Positions 54,369-64,000 of a stretch of DNA of 64,000 nucleotides are shown piece by piece. This stretch comes from Galeruca laticollis (Eukaryota > Arthropoda > Insecta > Coleoptera > Chrysomelidae). Position numbers and translations under genes: made by a program. The notes beneath the pieces are model-generated. The model was not told the origin of the DNA. It saw only the letters and a program-made list of their open reading frames with translations, and searched no databases. The stretch lies in the NCBI GenBank assembly GCA_963921935.1, contig OY998185.1, positions 58,047,717 to 58,111,716 on the forward strand. Reading direction: 5' to 3'. Position 1 is the stretch's first letter. Each line of letters opens with the position of its first letter.

Positions 54369-55766
54369 ATGAGAGGAGCTCCTCCAGGTGCCATTATGGA
54401 GGTGCACCCCAGTGGATGGATACAAAGTAATATTTTTACAAGATGGTTTCAACATTTTATTGACACAGTGAAACCCACAGAGAAATCACCAGTCCTGCTT
54501 ATTTTGGATGGCCATTACAGCCATACACGCAATATTCAAATCATAGATTTAGCTAGAGATAATCATGTGACTATAATTGTCTTACCTCCCCATTGTACCC
54601 ACAAACTCCAGCCGTTGGACAAAACATTCATGGGAGTTCTTAAGTCTTACTACAGCGAAGAGATCAGGGTCTGGTTACGCCACAATAATCGCCCACTAAG
54701 TCCATTTGATGTGTCAGAGCTCTTTGGGAGAGCCTATTTGAAATGCCAAACTGGAGAGATTGCTGTTAATGGTTTCCGAGCTACAGGCATTTATCCATTG
54801 AATAAAAACATATTTTCAGATGCTGATTTCATTGCAGCTGAAATTGAAGCAGAAAAGACTACGTCAGTCGCACCTGATGACGCTAGTGATGAAGAGGATG
54901 AGATGATGGTGGCTTCAACCTCTGGTGTCAATTCGAATGAACCTACAAATTTTGACATTCCAACATACGATAAATCTACCAACTCTGAGATAACACCTGA
55001 TCGTCGCTCAAACCAGAGCAATTCATCGTCTAATTCTCCCACTTCTCCCTCTGGGCCTAACAAACAGCTTGTTGATATTCCTACAACTAATACACAGCTT
55101 GTTCCTATTTCTGCAGGTAATACACAGCTAGTCGCTATTCCTACAACAAGCTTTTATAAAAAGTCTGCCACGCCTTTCAGAGGACCTTGTCCAGAACATG
55201 GCGTAAAAAGAAAGTTATTTCAGAAGTTAACTCCATCAACTCCTTCCACATCTGGGTCCGGGTCTTCTCGAACATCTCTGGTAACACCATATGATCTTTC
55301 TCCTGTGCCTTCTTTGAAGAAAAAAACCTCAAATCGTGGGCGTAAGCCAAGTAAGTGTTCGGTGATAACCTCTTCACCTTATAAAAATGACTTGCTCCAG
55401 TCTCTTGACAAGGTTAAAGAAAAGAAAAAAGGGACAGGAGAAGGCAATGAAAAACAAATTAAAGAAAGGAATAAAAAAAAGGGGAAACGCAAGCAGGTTA
55501 CAAAGAACCAGAAAAAGGAATCTGATTCGAGCACCGAGGATGAGGAGGAATATGTGCCCGCAGATGAGGATAGCGACTACAATGAATTTCCAAATGCCCA
55601 GTCTCCAAAGGACGCAGCTGACGTGATTTGTATATTTTGCGAAGCACCTTTTGCAGAGGATAACCACGGTGAAATCTGGATAAAGTGCTTCATGAGCAAT
55701 TTATGGGCCCATAACGAGTGCGCTGGGGCTGAAAATGAACAATATGTTTGTGATTTTTGCAAGTAG
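54369..55766 (+). CDS. pogo-like transposase remainder with C-terminal PHD finger
   Basis: 465 residues, open. Residues 1-150 are the second half of the DDE_1 domain: ILDGHYSH (second Asp) and HKLQPLDKTF (third Asp), then AVNGFRATGIYPLN. Residues 170-400 are a low-complexity Ser/Thr/Lys/Glu-rich linker with three LV.IPT-type repeats. Residues 418-465 form a PHD-type C4HC3 finger (CIFC...IKC...WAHNEC...CDFC). The first catalytic Asp is missing, so it cannot transpose by itself. If translated, it would be a chromatin-reader-like fragment. Confidence 0.75.
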   Translation: MRGAPPGAIMEVHPSGWIQSNIFTRWFQHFIDTVKPTEKSPVLLILDGHYSHTRNIQIIDLARDNHVTIIVLPPHCTHKLQPLDKTFMGVLKSYYSEEIRVWLRHNNRPLSPFDVSELFGRAYLKCQTGEIAVNGFRATGIYPLNKNIFSDADFIAAEIEAEKTTSVAPDDASDEEDEMMVASTSGVNSNEPTNFDIPTYDKSTNSEITPDRRSNQSNSSSNSPTSPSGPNKQLVDIPTTNTQLVPISAGNTQLVAIPTTSFYKKSATPFRGPCPEHGVKRKLFQKLTPSTPSTSGSGSSRTSLVTPYDLSPVPSLKKKTSNRGRKPSKCSVITSSPYKNDLLQSLDKVKEKKKGTGEGNEKQIKERNKKKGKRKQVTKNQKKESDSSTEDEEEYVPADEDSDYNEFPNAQSPKDAADVICIFCEAPFAEDNHGEIWIKCFMSNLWAHNECAGAENEQYVCDFCK

Positions 55767-57489
55767 TAGACATTAGTTTTGATTTATTTCATGTATTGTT
55801 TAATTTAAAATATTAAAATATATTTCTCACGCATCTATCTCATTTCTCATACATTTATCACATATTTTTGGGGGTAGCCCATATTTAGAGTCTATATTCA
55901 AAATGCGCAAAAATGCACATTTTCATTATTTACTCATTAATGAATTTACATATTTTTTTAATCAATGTGGACTTTAAACAGGTTGATACTAACTAATGTA
56001 GTTATCGTTAGGTAGCTTTGGAATTGAAATAGAATTTTTTTTTGTTTTTTTACAAACAAAAATAAAATGGGTAGCCCATATTTGCCTCCTTTCCTCTACT
56101 TATTTCAAGTTTTTTTTAATATCTATTTTATTTTATTTTGGAATACTTTTGAATTGTCGTAAGAGATAAATGCTCGGTAATTTATTTATAGGTTGTCTTA
56201 ATGCAAGGTCTCTTCTGCCTTCTTTGCAGTATGTTAATTGTAAATGAACATCAATTTGATATATTTTTTATTTGTGGAACATGGTTAAATGAAAATGTAA
56301 ATAATGACTTAATTAATTTTGATGGGTATATTTTATATAGAAAGGACAGAGATGGCTTAGGAGGAGGTTTGTTCATTTACGTAAATAATAAGATATATAG
56401 TGAAGAACTGAATTATCATGGAACGGTATCGGAACAACTTTCGGTAAATATAAAAATTAAAAGTAAAATTATTGCTCTTGGTGTAATATACAAGCCTCCT
56501 AAAATAAATAAGAATTCTTTTATTGCTGAAATGGAAGATATCCTGAGTCTGATTCATCCCACTGTAGATGAGATTATATGCGCTGGAGATTTTAACATAG
56601 ATTTTTCAAATGCCGATGATATTTATGTAGATAAAATGGTTTGGTATTGAACAAATCATAGACACTCCTACAAGAATTACAGCTACTACTGCTACCTTAC
56701 TGAATGGTATTGTAACATCATCTGACTGGGTTATTGACAGGGGAGTTATTCACGCAACAGGTGTCATTTCTGATCATGATAATATAGCTACATGTAAAGT
56801 GAAACTGAGTGTTGAAAAACATGGCCCCAGAATGATTATGTATAGGTCTTTTAAATATTTTAATGAAGATTATATTAGAATAGATTTATATAATACTCCA
56901 TTTTTTGGAATATATGATCAGGAAGGGGCTGATGAAAAAATAACGTTTTTGATCAACTGTCTGATGAACCTCTTCGACAGGCATGTGCCGTTAATAACAT
57001 CGCGTGTATCTAAGCCTCGAGCACCTTGGTTAACTGGCGCTATAAAAGAAATGATGAAAATACGAGATAAAGCGCTGCACAAGTATAAGAAAACTAAACT
57101 TGACCATCATTTTCAGTTTTATAAAGACATGAGAAACTACACAAATTCTGCGATTAAAAGAGAAAAGAAAGCATTTTTTACATACGAACTTAGTAACAAG
57201 AATTCTAAAACTCTTTGGAAAACTCTAAAAACGTATAGTATTATACCTACTAAATCAAGCACAATACCGGACAATTTGAAAAGTCCTGCTGAAATAAATG
57301 AATTCTTCATCAACTCATGTTATATGAGAGAACCTCCTGAAGAATTACTTTCGTCGTACAAACTAAGGAAAATAGTAGATTCGGATTTTGAATTTCAGGA
57401 GGTTAATGATTTATTTATTCACCAAACAATAAATGGTATAAAGACAAATGCTGCAGGTGAAGACAAATTAAATTTGAGACTATTAAAGT

Positions 57490-57628
57490 TAAATGTCTGT
57501 TTTTTATCTACGTCATCCTTGTCGATTTCTCTTGCATATTGTCCATGCATTTCCTTGCTCTTCCATTTTCGTTCTCTTTCCTCGTTCATTTTTTTTCTAC
57601 ATCGCTGTTTGAGGTTTTTAACTTTTTC

Positions 57629-57630
<2 letters not shown>
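57490..57630 (-). mobile_element. internal Dong-like fragment
   Basis: The minus strand reads KEMHGQYAREIDKDDVD, a block that precedes the RT in Dong/R2-like proteins. It is cut by the LINE on one side and by the TAA tract on the other. Confidence 0.55.

Positions 57631-57713
<83 letters not shown>
57631..57713 (-). repeat. (TAA)n tract, about 27 units
   Basis: Pure TTA/TAA repeat at the 3' end of the next Dong-like copy (minus orientation). Confidence 0.9.
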
Positions 57714-58624
57714 GGGGTTCTGTGATCTCAGTAAATTGGTACTGGTTCTTCTCTGGTTCCACTGGAGAGGCAATTCAGCCTAACCCAATGGGGTAAAAAA
57801 CTTTCTGACAATATGTGTTGTTTGTAGTATGACCGTTCTTGAAATACCGGTGATAACGTTTGAGGGGATTTCAAGTTTCTGGAGATATTTTACAAAGCTT
57901 CTTGATACCATTCCTTCGGCTGAGATAACAACTGGAACTATGTCAATCTTTTCAGTCTTCCAAATATGTTTTATTTCCAGCGCTAGATTCTCATATTTAC
58001 TCCTCTTTTCATTTTCTGTTTTCAAAACATTGTGGGACAATGGGATTGCTATGTCTATTATTGTGGCCTCTCTTTTTCTTTTATGAATGATTACTACATC
58101 TGGTCTATTGTAGTCTACTGTCCTGTCTGTTATCATAGGCGTATCCCAGTAGAGGAGTACATTTTCATCTTCGAGTATACTACTTGGGTTGTATTTATAG
58201 TGGGGTATTCTTTTCTTTAGTAGTCCTGTCTTCAATCCTATTTCCTGATGGATTATTTTTGCAACTTGATTGTGTCTGTTTAAGTAGGCTGTTTGTGCAA
58301 GGTGGGAACATCCTGCTATTATATGTTCGATCGATTCACCTGGTTGATTATATTTGCGACACTTGTCTTCTATATTTTGCTTCAGGATATGTTTTTCGTA
58401 ATTTTTAGTTTTGATGACCTTATCTTGTATGGCGAAGATGAAACCTTCTGTTTCTGGATATAAGGCGCCATTCTGTAGCCAGTTGAGGGACTTATTTATA
58501 TCAATCTCAGGTTTCGTAAGTTGGTTCGGGTATTTTCCATGTAGTGTTTTTGTTTTCCACTGGGTTTCTAAGTCTGCTTTGGGTCTTGGTTGGCAATCCT
58601 GGTCCTTAAGCCGGAGTGGGGTGT
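57714..58624 (-). mobile_element. Dong-like copy C, 3' end only
   Basis: On the minus strand: a TEGFIF..QDKV block near 58430, a zinc finger with a Tyr in place of the second Cys, HNQVAKIIHQ near 58240-58270 and the restriction-like endonuclease (open frame 58235-57780; NRPDVV...IIDIAIP). After the stop there are about 65 bp and a TAA tract. Both flanks are TAA tracts. Confidence 0.8.
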
Positions 58625-58625
58625 A

Positions 58626-58697
<72 letters not shown>
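58625..58697 (-). repeat. (TAA)n tract, about 24 units
   Basis: Separates two Dong-like copies. It is the 5' flank of copy C and the 3' tail of copy D. Confidence 0.9.
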
Positions 58698-59356
58698 TTC
58701 CTTTTTGTGTCACCGGATTTACACCCGGCGTGTTTCAACGACAGTCGGCCTCAACAGCAAGACTTTCGTTGTGTGTCACTATTCTAGAAATGACCTAACA
58801 ATGTTTGTCGCATCCAGGATTACAGATTTTTGCATTAATCGGTAGGTTGACTCAGGAATACCAATGTCTTTGAGGGAAGTACTTAGTTTCTTGGGAATTA
58901 GCCCCATACAGGATAAAACAACTGGAATGATCTTGACTTCTTTAAGATTCCACAATTCTTTTATTTCGGTCCTTAGCTCGGCGTATTTGCTTAGTTTTTC
59001 ATTGTATTTGCTTTCTGTGTTAGAATTATTTGGGATCGATATGTCAATAAGCAGAGCTTGCTTGGATTGTTTATTAATGACTGTGATGTCAGGCCTGTTG
59101 TGTCGTACTGTTACGTCCGTCATGATAGTTTTATCCCAGTAGATCTTAACATACTGATTTTCGATAACTGGAGGGGGCTTATATTTGTAATATGGCTCGT
59201 TGTTTTGTGGATCAAGGTTAAGTTTTTTCAGTACTTCTAGGTATACTACTGTGGCAACTTTGTTGTGTCGTTCTAGATATTTAGTTTCAGCTATGCTTTG
59301 GCAACTAGAAAGAATGTGTTCAATCGTTTCTTGACTTCTGTTGCACTTTCTGCACC
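58698..59356 (-). mobile_element. Dong-like copy D, 3' end only
   Basis: Starts right at the zinc finger (CRKC at 59350-59360), then HNKVATVV and the endonuclease (open frame 59123-58779; NRPDIT...LLIDISIPN). It belongs to another lineage than copies A-C. Its 5' break coincides with the next TAA tract. Confidence 0.8.

Positions 59357-59423
<67 letters not shown>
59357..59423 (-). repeat. (TAA)n tract, about 22 units
   Basis: The outermost TAA tract of the chain. On its right the tandem-repeat element resumes. Confidence 0.9.
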
Positions 59424-59424
<1 letters not shown>

Positions 59425-59427
59425 TTA

Positions 59428-59885
59428 TATTTTTGTCATTTTTGGAGAAGTTTCAGTTTGTTAGCACGATACAGCCTCCGGAGTATATACAAGAGACCAA
59501 TTTTATGATTGGATATTATTTAGAGCGTCTCAAAGATGAACCCTATTGATATTCAGCTCACTAAAGTCAGTACAACGGGTGCTATGGTACTTGAAGTACC
59601 AATTTTTTGTCATTTTAGGAGAATATTCAGTTTGCTAGAACGATACAGCCTCCAGAGAGTATAAGATTGATCAATTTTATGATTGAATATTGTTAAAGGT
59701 ATCCCACAGATGTAACCTATTGATTTTCAGTTGACTAGAGCGAGTACAGATATACTACATTTTTGGAGAAATTTCGGTTTGTTAGCACGATACATCCCCC
59801 AAAGTGTATACAAGTAACAATTTTATGATAGAATATTGTTCAGGACCACATATGCGGAAAAGTTAGTTTTAATATTTAAAACCGT
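59428..59885 (+). mobile_element. tandem-repeat element, copy E, right piece
   Basis: About two and a half 173-bp units and the GCGGAAAAGT plus AACCGT end. It continues the copy begun at 52931. Confidence 0.7.
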
Positions 59886-60119
59886 TAATTCAGATATTTG
59901 GCATTTAACTTATTTTTGCTGTAGCGTTTATGTTTTTTCGGTAACAGGTGTATGTTACTTGACTTAAAATTTTAGCATTTATCTCGTTCTAGCAGTATAG
60001 TTGAAAGACATAACCTATAAGTTTGTTTACAACTTGTTGATTACTCTCGCGTTATTTTGCATGTTTCTCGTATTCTTATTGGTTTGAACAGTGAAAAAAT
60101 TGTGCATAACTACATAACA

Positions 60120-62358
60120 TGTCAAGAGGAGCAGCAATGGTTAAAATGGTTCTTAAGTGCACAGGTATTTTCTTATAATTAATAGTTCAATAGCAAATGA
60201 ATTGTGTTATCGTTATTTATTGTAGAGGGCAGTGACAAGATTCATAATGAAACCCAGTCATCTCCAAAATTCACGGTGATGGGCGTTAATCCATATTTAG
60301 AGAATGTAGATGGGGGGGGGGTAGTTGCTAATGAAATTTCTATTTCACCAAATAATAATACAGATAGGTACACACGATGAACTAAATCTAATTGAAACCC
60401 TATAAACATCAACAAACTTTTAAAAAAGTCTGTCATAAAATACAAGCGATTTATATATGATTGCTTTTAGTTATTTTAATTAGTTTTTGGACAACAAGAG
60501 TTATGTCTATTATTTTATATTGTTTGTTTTTTTAATGAGAATATCAAGAATTTTCGTCTTTTCTCCTTCATGTGGTAGCTGATTCTGGTATAAGAAGTGA
60601 ATGCGTAATGTCAACCGACAGGGAACATTTCAAAGAGTATGAAATAGCTGGTCCATCGACAACTGATGGTGCTTTAGAGGAGATGATGTCATCCGAACTA
60701 GATTCCGATCAAGAACGCTTCGCTTGTAAATTAAAAGATTTGTTTGAGGATTCTTAAGAGATTTGCTTGAGGACTCCGATTGTTAAGGACAAATATTATA
60801 TTCCTGACGGTTCCACGTCTGCAAGCTCGGATGAGGAGTTGCATACAGGTAAGATTTACATTGTATGTAAAAATGATAGTATATAAACTCATACTTTTGA
60901 GCACCTGCGAATAACGACGACATCCCAACGAATATTCCGGAAGTTATGGAATATCCATTGGAAAAGAGAACCCGTTGGAAGAAATCGGAAGAAAAATTTA
61001 GCTAAGCGTAGAAAAATCGAAGCTAAGGCCCCAAAACACATTGATTGCTCAAAATGCCGTTTTAAATGTACAGATAAGTTTTCTGAAGAAAATAGATTAA
61101 TGATATGTAAAACTTATTGGTGCTGCGATTTTAATAGAAGGAAAGATTTTATTTTAAACAATGTTGAAAGTAGGGTTCCTGAAAGACGTAAAGCCAAACG
61201 TACCAGCAAGAAAAAGCCAAGGGAAGACTCTAAAAGCTTTTTTCTCGACTCAAGTGATTCAAGAGTAAGAGTATGTAAAAGTTTTTTCATTAAAACACTT
61301 TGTATAAGCAAGGAGGTGATAGATCATGCCTTCAAGAACAAAAGAGAAGGACGGTTGTTTTGCGGTCAGGATAAAAGATGCAAAAAGGAGCCTCACAATA
61401 AAACCATACCTGAAGAATATGAAACGGTAAAAGCTCATATTGAGAGTTTTCCAGTTATGGAATCGCACTACACCCGAAAATCTACTAAGCGACAATATCT
61501 AAATTCCAAGTTGAGCATAGCAAAAACGCATTATCTGTACCAACAAGAATGTGAAAGAGATGGTTCAGTGCCAGTCTCACTCATAACTTACAGGAAGATA
61601 TTTTGTAAAAACTACAATTATTCATTCTATGCTCCAAATAAAGATCAGTGTCAGATTTGCATGCAGTATAAAACTTGCAAAGATCAGAAGAAAAGGGAAC
61701 AATTAGAGAATAATTATCAGAGTCGCGTTTGAAGAAAAGAATATTACAATGTTGCCAAAATTAAGGATAAGGAAAGAGCTTTGAATGATAAGACGTTTGT
61801 ATGTTCCACATTTGATTTACAGGGCGTTCTACAACTTCCTAGTAGTGATGTGAGTCCTATGTATTACACTAGGAAACTGTGCACCTATAATCTTACAATT
61901 TATCAAATGGCACAACCAAATAATGCATTTTGCTACGTTTGGAATGTGTCAAATAGAAAGAGGTAAAGTTTAGAAATCGGCACCTGTTTATATAAGTACA
62001 TCGAGCAGCTCTCTGAAACTGTAACTGATATATCCCTGGTTTCAGATACTTGCAGCGGGTAAAATTTAGGTACCTTAAAAGTAAACCCTGGGTTCTTCAG
62101 TATCGATTCGACCATACATCAGAATACATGGAAATTAGAGTTCTAGGTAAAGGCCGCCCTCCCAATTTAAGCAACTTTGAACCTTCAAGAGCATACAATA
62201 ATCCTAGACGATCTCGAAAAAAAGCAGACTTGTTGAAGCTTTGTAAAAGTGAAGTGATTCTTAAAGACTTCCATTTCTACTATAAATCATTGCTCACATC
62301 AAAAGACGCAAAAGATTTAGTTCCAGAACCAGCAGAAGAAGATACTGATCTAGAGGAT
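60120..62358 (+). pseudogene. decayed multi-copy insect gene, probable transposon protein
   Basis: Exon-like pieces: 60120-60165, 60224-60366 and 60579-60848, each next to GT or AG signals, then a long coding region from about 60910. The core at 61100-61732 has many Cys and His (CCDFNRRKDF, VCKSFF, ESHYTRKSTKRQYL, CQICMQYKTC). It continues with TFDLQGVLQLP near 61807 and a SDTCSG acidic block near 62045, then a C-terminal part ending where the LTR starts at 62359. Stops at 60755 and 61730, frame changes near 61000 and a deletion after SDTCSG show it is dead. The family recurs in insect genomes and looks like a DDE-type element, but I cannot name the superfamily. Confidence 0.6.
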
Positions 62359-63148
62359 TGTTCAAGATTGTAAAATCTTGAAATTTATTTGTTAAGATAG
62401 CTTTAAAATATGTGAGACATTATTGTATATATTTAAGGCGTAAATTCATTTCAGTTAATAGCTTTGTAGAAATATGTTGCAGAATTGATAAGATCTTTCT
62501 ATTGTAGTAAATTCAAAGGATAATGTCATTGTATTTTCAAAATACTTTAAAATATCACGTTTTCCAACAATGATTGTAAATTGTTTTGTATGGGCATATG
62601 CATAGCACCTTTTTTGAAAGTCGACATCTTGATGCATTGTCCTATAGTTAAGAAGTTAGGAAAAGGTCACGTTTCACCCTATTATATATTGTATTGTAAA
62701 AACCCTAAATTTAGTGTCAATTCTGCATGAATTTTATGGTAGAGGTTCGGAGGACATGAAAGACATTTTTGAATTACCTTTCTCAGTAAGAAGGTTACAA
62801 TTGCTATTGTAGTATTCCATAGAAACTTAACCTACTATTGGCGGCACCCATAGTTGATTCTTGTCTGGGAACCCGACAAGTCAAGTGATGCTGGCCAATA
62901 GGAAATATTTATTTTCGGTTGGCCAACCCAATCCACGTGTAAACACGCCCCTCGCAGATTTCTACTTAACACGTCTCACAACGTGAAGAAATCAGTTACT
63001 TCTCACTTATCGAATCGAGCGCAACGCTCAACAGCAAAGTTAGTTTTTTCACACTCATCGAATCGAGCGCAATGCTCAGCAACGAAGTTAGTTTTTAACT
63101 CATCGAAACGAGCTCAAGGCTCAACAACAACGTTAGTTTTTCACTCGT
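62359..63148. repeat. partial LTR, same family as the solo LTR
   Basis: Begins TGTTCAAG as at 46667 and matches the first about 790 bp of that LTR, ending within the GAGCGCAACGCTC minisatellite near GTCAGTTCT. No right end or duplication is visible. It truncates the gene remnant before it. Confidence 0.7.
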
Positions 63149-63422
63149 CAGTTCTGTTGTTTTTTGTATATAAAAAAATAATTATATTCAGTTTTCTATC
63201 ACTTTTGCTTTGGTCATAATAATAAACTTCATTATTAACGTAATGTGAAATAAAATGTGCTTCATTCCTTTAAACTAATTTTTCATATCATTTTTAAGTT
63301 TAAAACGCAAAAAAACTGAGAAAGTACAATATGTGACTTATCTGGTTTTTGCAGTAACCTGACGATATTTGGTGTGCAATGTTGAATGATTCTTACTTTT
63401 ATTGGATATTTTGTGCTTGCAG
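63149..63422. other. non-coding, probable intron end
   Basis: No gene seen. Ends in TTTTGTGCTTGCAG, a good splice acceptor. Confidence 0.45.
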
Positions 63423-64000
63423 CGTAAACCTTAACGAAAAAGACACACCGAAGATTCCTTCTGAAAACAGTTCTTCGGAACTCAAACCATACGTATTCGC
63501 TAACTCAAACGCATTCGAAACTGATACAGAAACTAGCGAAGCTGTTGGTACCGAGGATGAGATTTTTCAGATGCAGTCACAAGAAAACGAAGATATAACA
63601 TTCTCACCAAATTATTCTAATACTATATACAAAGTGATTCCTTATAATAACACCATAGTAGTATCAGTAAAAATACCAACTACTGAAATCCTTGATCCCG
63701 AAACTACTTCTGAAATACTTGAACCCATAACTAGTACTGATATCCTTGAATCCACAACTACTACTGAAATCCTTGATCCCGTAACCAGTATTGAAAACCT
63801 TGAACCCGAAACTAGTACTGATATCCTTGAATCCACAATTACTACTGAAATCCTTGAACCCGTAACTAGTACTGATATCCTTGAATCCACAATTACTACT
63901 GAAATCCTTGAGCCCGTAACTAGTACTGATATCCTTGAATCCACAATTACTACTGAAATCCCTGATTCCGTAACTACTACTGAAATCCTTGAACCCGTAA
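63423..64000 (+). CDS. exon with Thr/Ser-rich 18-residue repeats, runs off the window
   Basis: An open frame with no internal ATG needed: after the acceptor, one base completes a codon and the frame stays open to the window end. The first 75 residues are acidic and polar with possible N-glycosylation sites (NSS, NYS). From about 63670 a repeat of 18 residues (54 bp) follows, made of two similar 9-residue halves such as TSTDILES and TTEILEPV. Such stalk-like repeats are typical of extracellular mucin-like regions. It might belong to the gene that starts at 34517, but phases do not join directly (phase 0 against a need for two bases), so at least one exon would be missing. Confidence 0.55.

Larger units (their letters stand above)
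53601..56096 (+). mobile_element. pogo-like DNA transposon, internally deleted
   Basis: Terminal inverted repeats of about 24 bp start GAGGAAAAGATGCAAATATG on the left and read GAGGAAAGGAGGCAAATATG on the right. TA at 53599-53600 and 56097-56098 is the target duplication. Several ATGGGCTA/TAGCCCAT blocks lie under both ends. It splits the LINE between its two ORFs. Confidence 0.85.
53023..57489 (+). mobile_element. CR1/Jockey-type LINE, split by a pogo-like element
   Basis: ORF1 part at 53036-53410 (DIGSCYRLGKPN, RPLLVNF, LKGTKYMIKEDL) and, after the DNA transposon, ORF2 at 56170-57489 with an APE-type endonuclease. NARSLLPS opens it, then GGGLFIYV, LGVIYKPP, CAGDFNIDF and SDHDN. A linker with the PRAPWLTGAIK block follows. 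A frameshift lies near 56635. The RT is missing because the copy stops at a Dong fragment. Confidence 0.75.

Noticed and set aside
57535..59549. Open frames with poly-Ile or poly-Tyr runs
   Set aside because: They are translations of the TAA microsatellites.
61114..61495. Minus-strand open frames
   Set aside because: Shadows of the Cys-rich coding region on the plus strand.
63642..63944. Minus-strand open frame with repeated SRISV units
   Set aside because: It is the antisense of the Thr/Ser-rich repeat exon, which has a splice acceptor and longer open frame.

Overview
This window is a stretch of insect nuclear DNA: AT-rich, intron-containing and packed with transposable elements. The order is not certain. 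A beetle or a hemipteran would fit the mix of env-bearing errantiviruses, Penelope-like elements, Dong/R4-like retrotransposons, a DD41D mariner relative and ZMYM1-like hAT elements.

Host genes. One gene runs through the left 27 kb on the + strand. Nine exons between 1923 and 27400 join in matching splice phases and encode 514 residues ending in a stop. They align by eye with the peptidase M13 (neprilysin) fold, but the HExxH zinc motif is gone, so this looks like a catalytically dead neprilysin-like protein. Its membrane anchor and first exons should lie to the left of the window. A separate first exon at 34517-34699 encodes a short basic cytoplasmic tail plus one membrane span and could begin a neighbouring gene of the same kind. 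An open exon at 63423-64000 encodes a Thr/Ser-rich 18-residue repeat.

Layout. 1-1900: a broken pogo/jerky-type transposase. 2500-5890: two Dong-like retrotransposons in intron 2, each followed by a TAA tract. 8160-13970: tRNA-like SINE heads and an errantivirus that carries env but no gag-pol, with a Penelope-like inverted dimer inserted in env. 14319-17622: a ZMYM1-like hAT element. 21100-23200: a foldback element and a hairpin satellite. 23640-26160: a second hAT, split by a 497-bp-arm palindrome with a hammerhead-ribozyme-like motif in each arm. 27950-33780: an APE-type LINE, split by a retrocopy that joins a retroelement tail to an intronless USP2-like deubiquitinase. 35200-43775: a second errantivirus in reverse orientation, interrupted by a DD41D transposon and by two copies of a tandem-repeat element. 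43776-48013: scrambled Penelope-like pieces, a small palindrome and a 1.1-kb solo LTR. 48014-51350: a Jockey-like LINE and a Crypton-type recombinase fragment. 52931-59885: a tandem-repeat element split by a LINE, which is itself split by a pogo-like element with a PHD finger, followed by Dong fragments chained by TAA tracts. 60120-63148: a decayed copy of a multi-copy insect gene family, cut short by a partial LTR.

Almost every mobile element is broken. The most notable signals are the hammerhead-bearing inverted dimers with 11-13 bp target duplications, the retroelement-USP2 chimera, the env-only errantivirus and the loss of catalytic residues in the M13-like gene.
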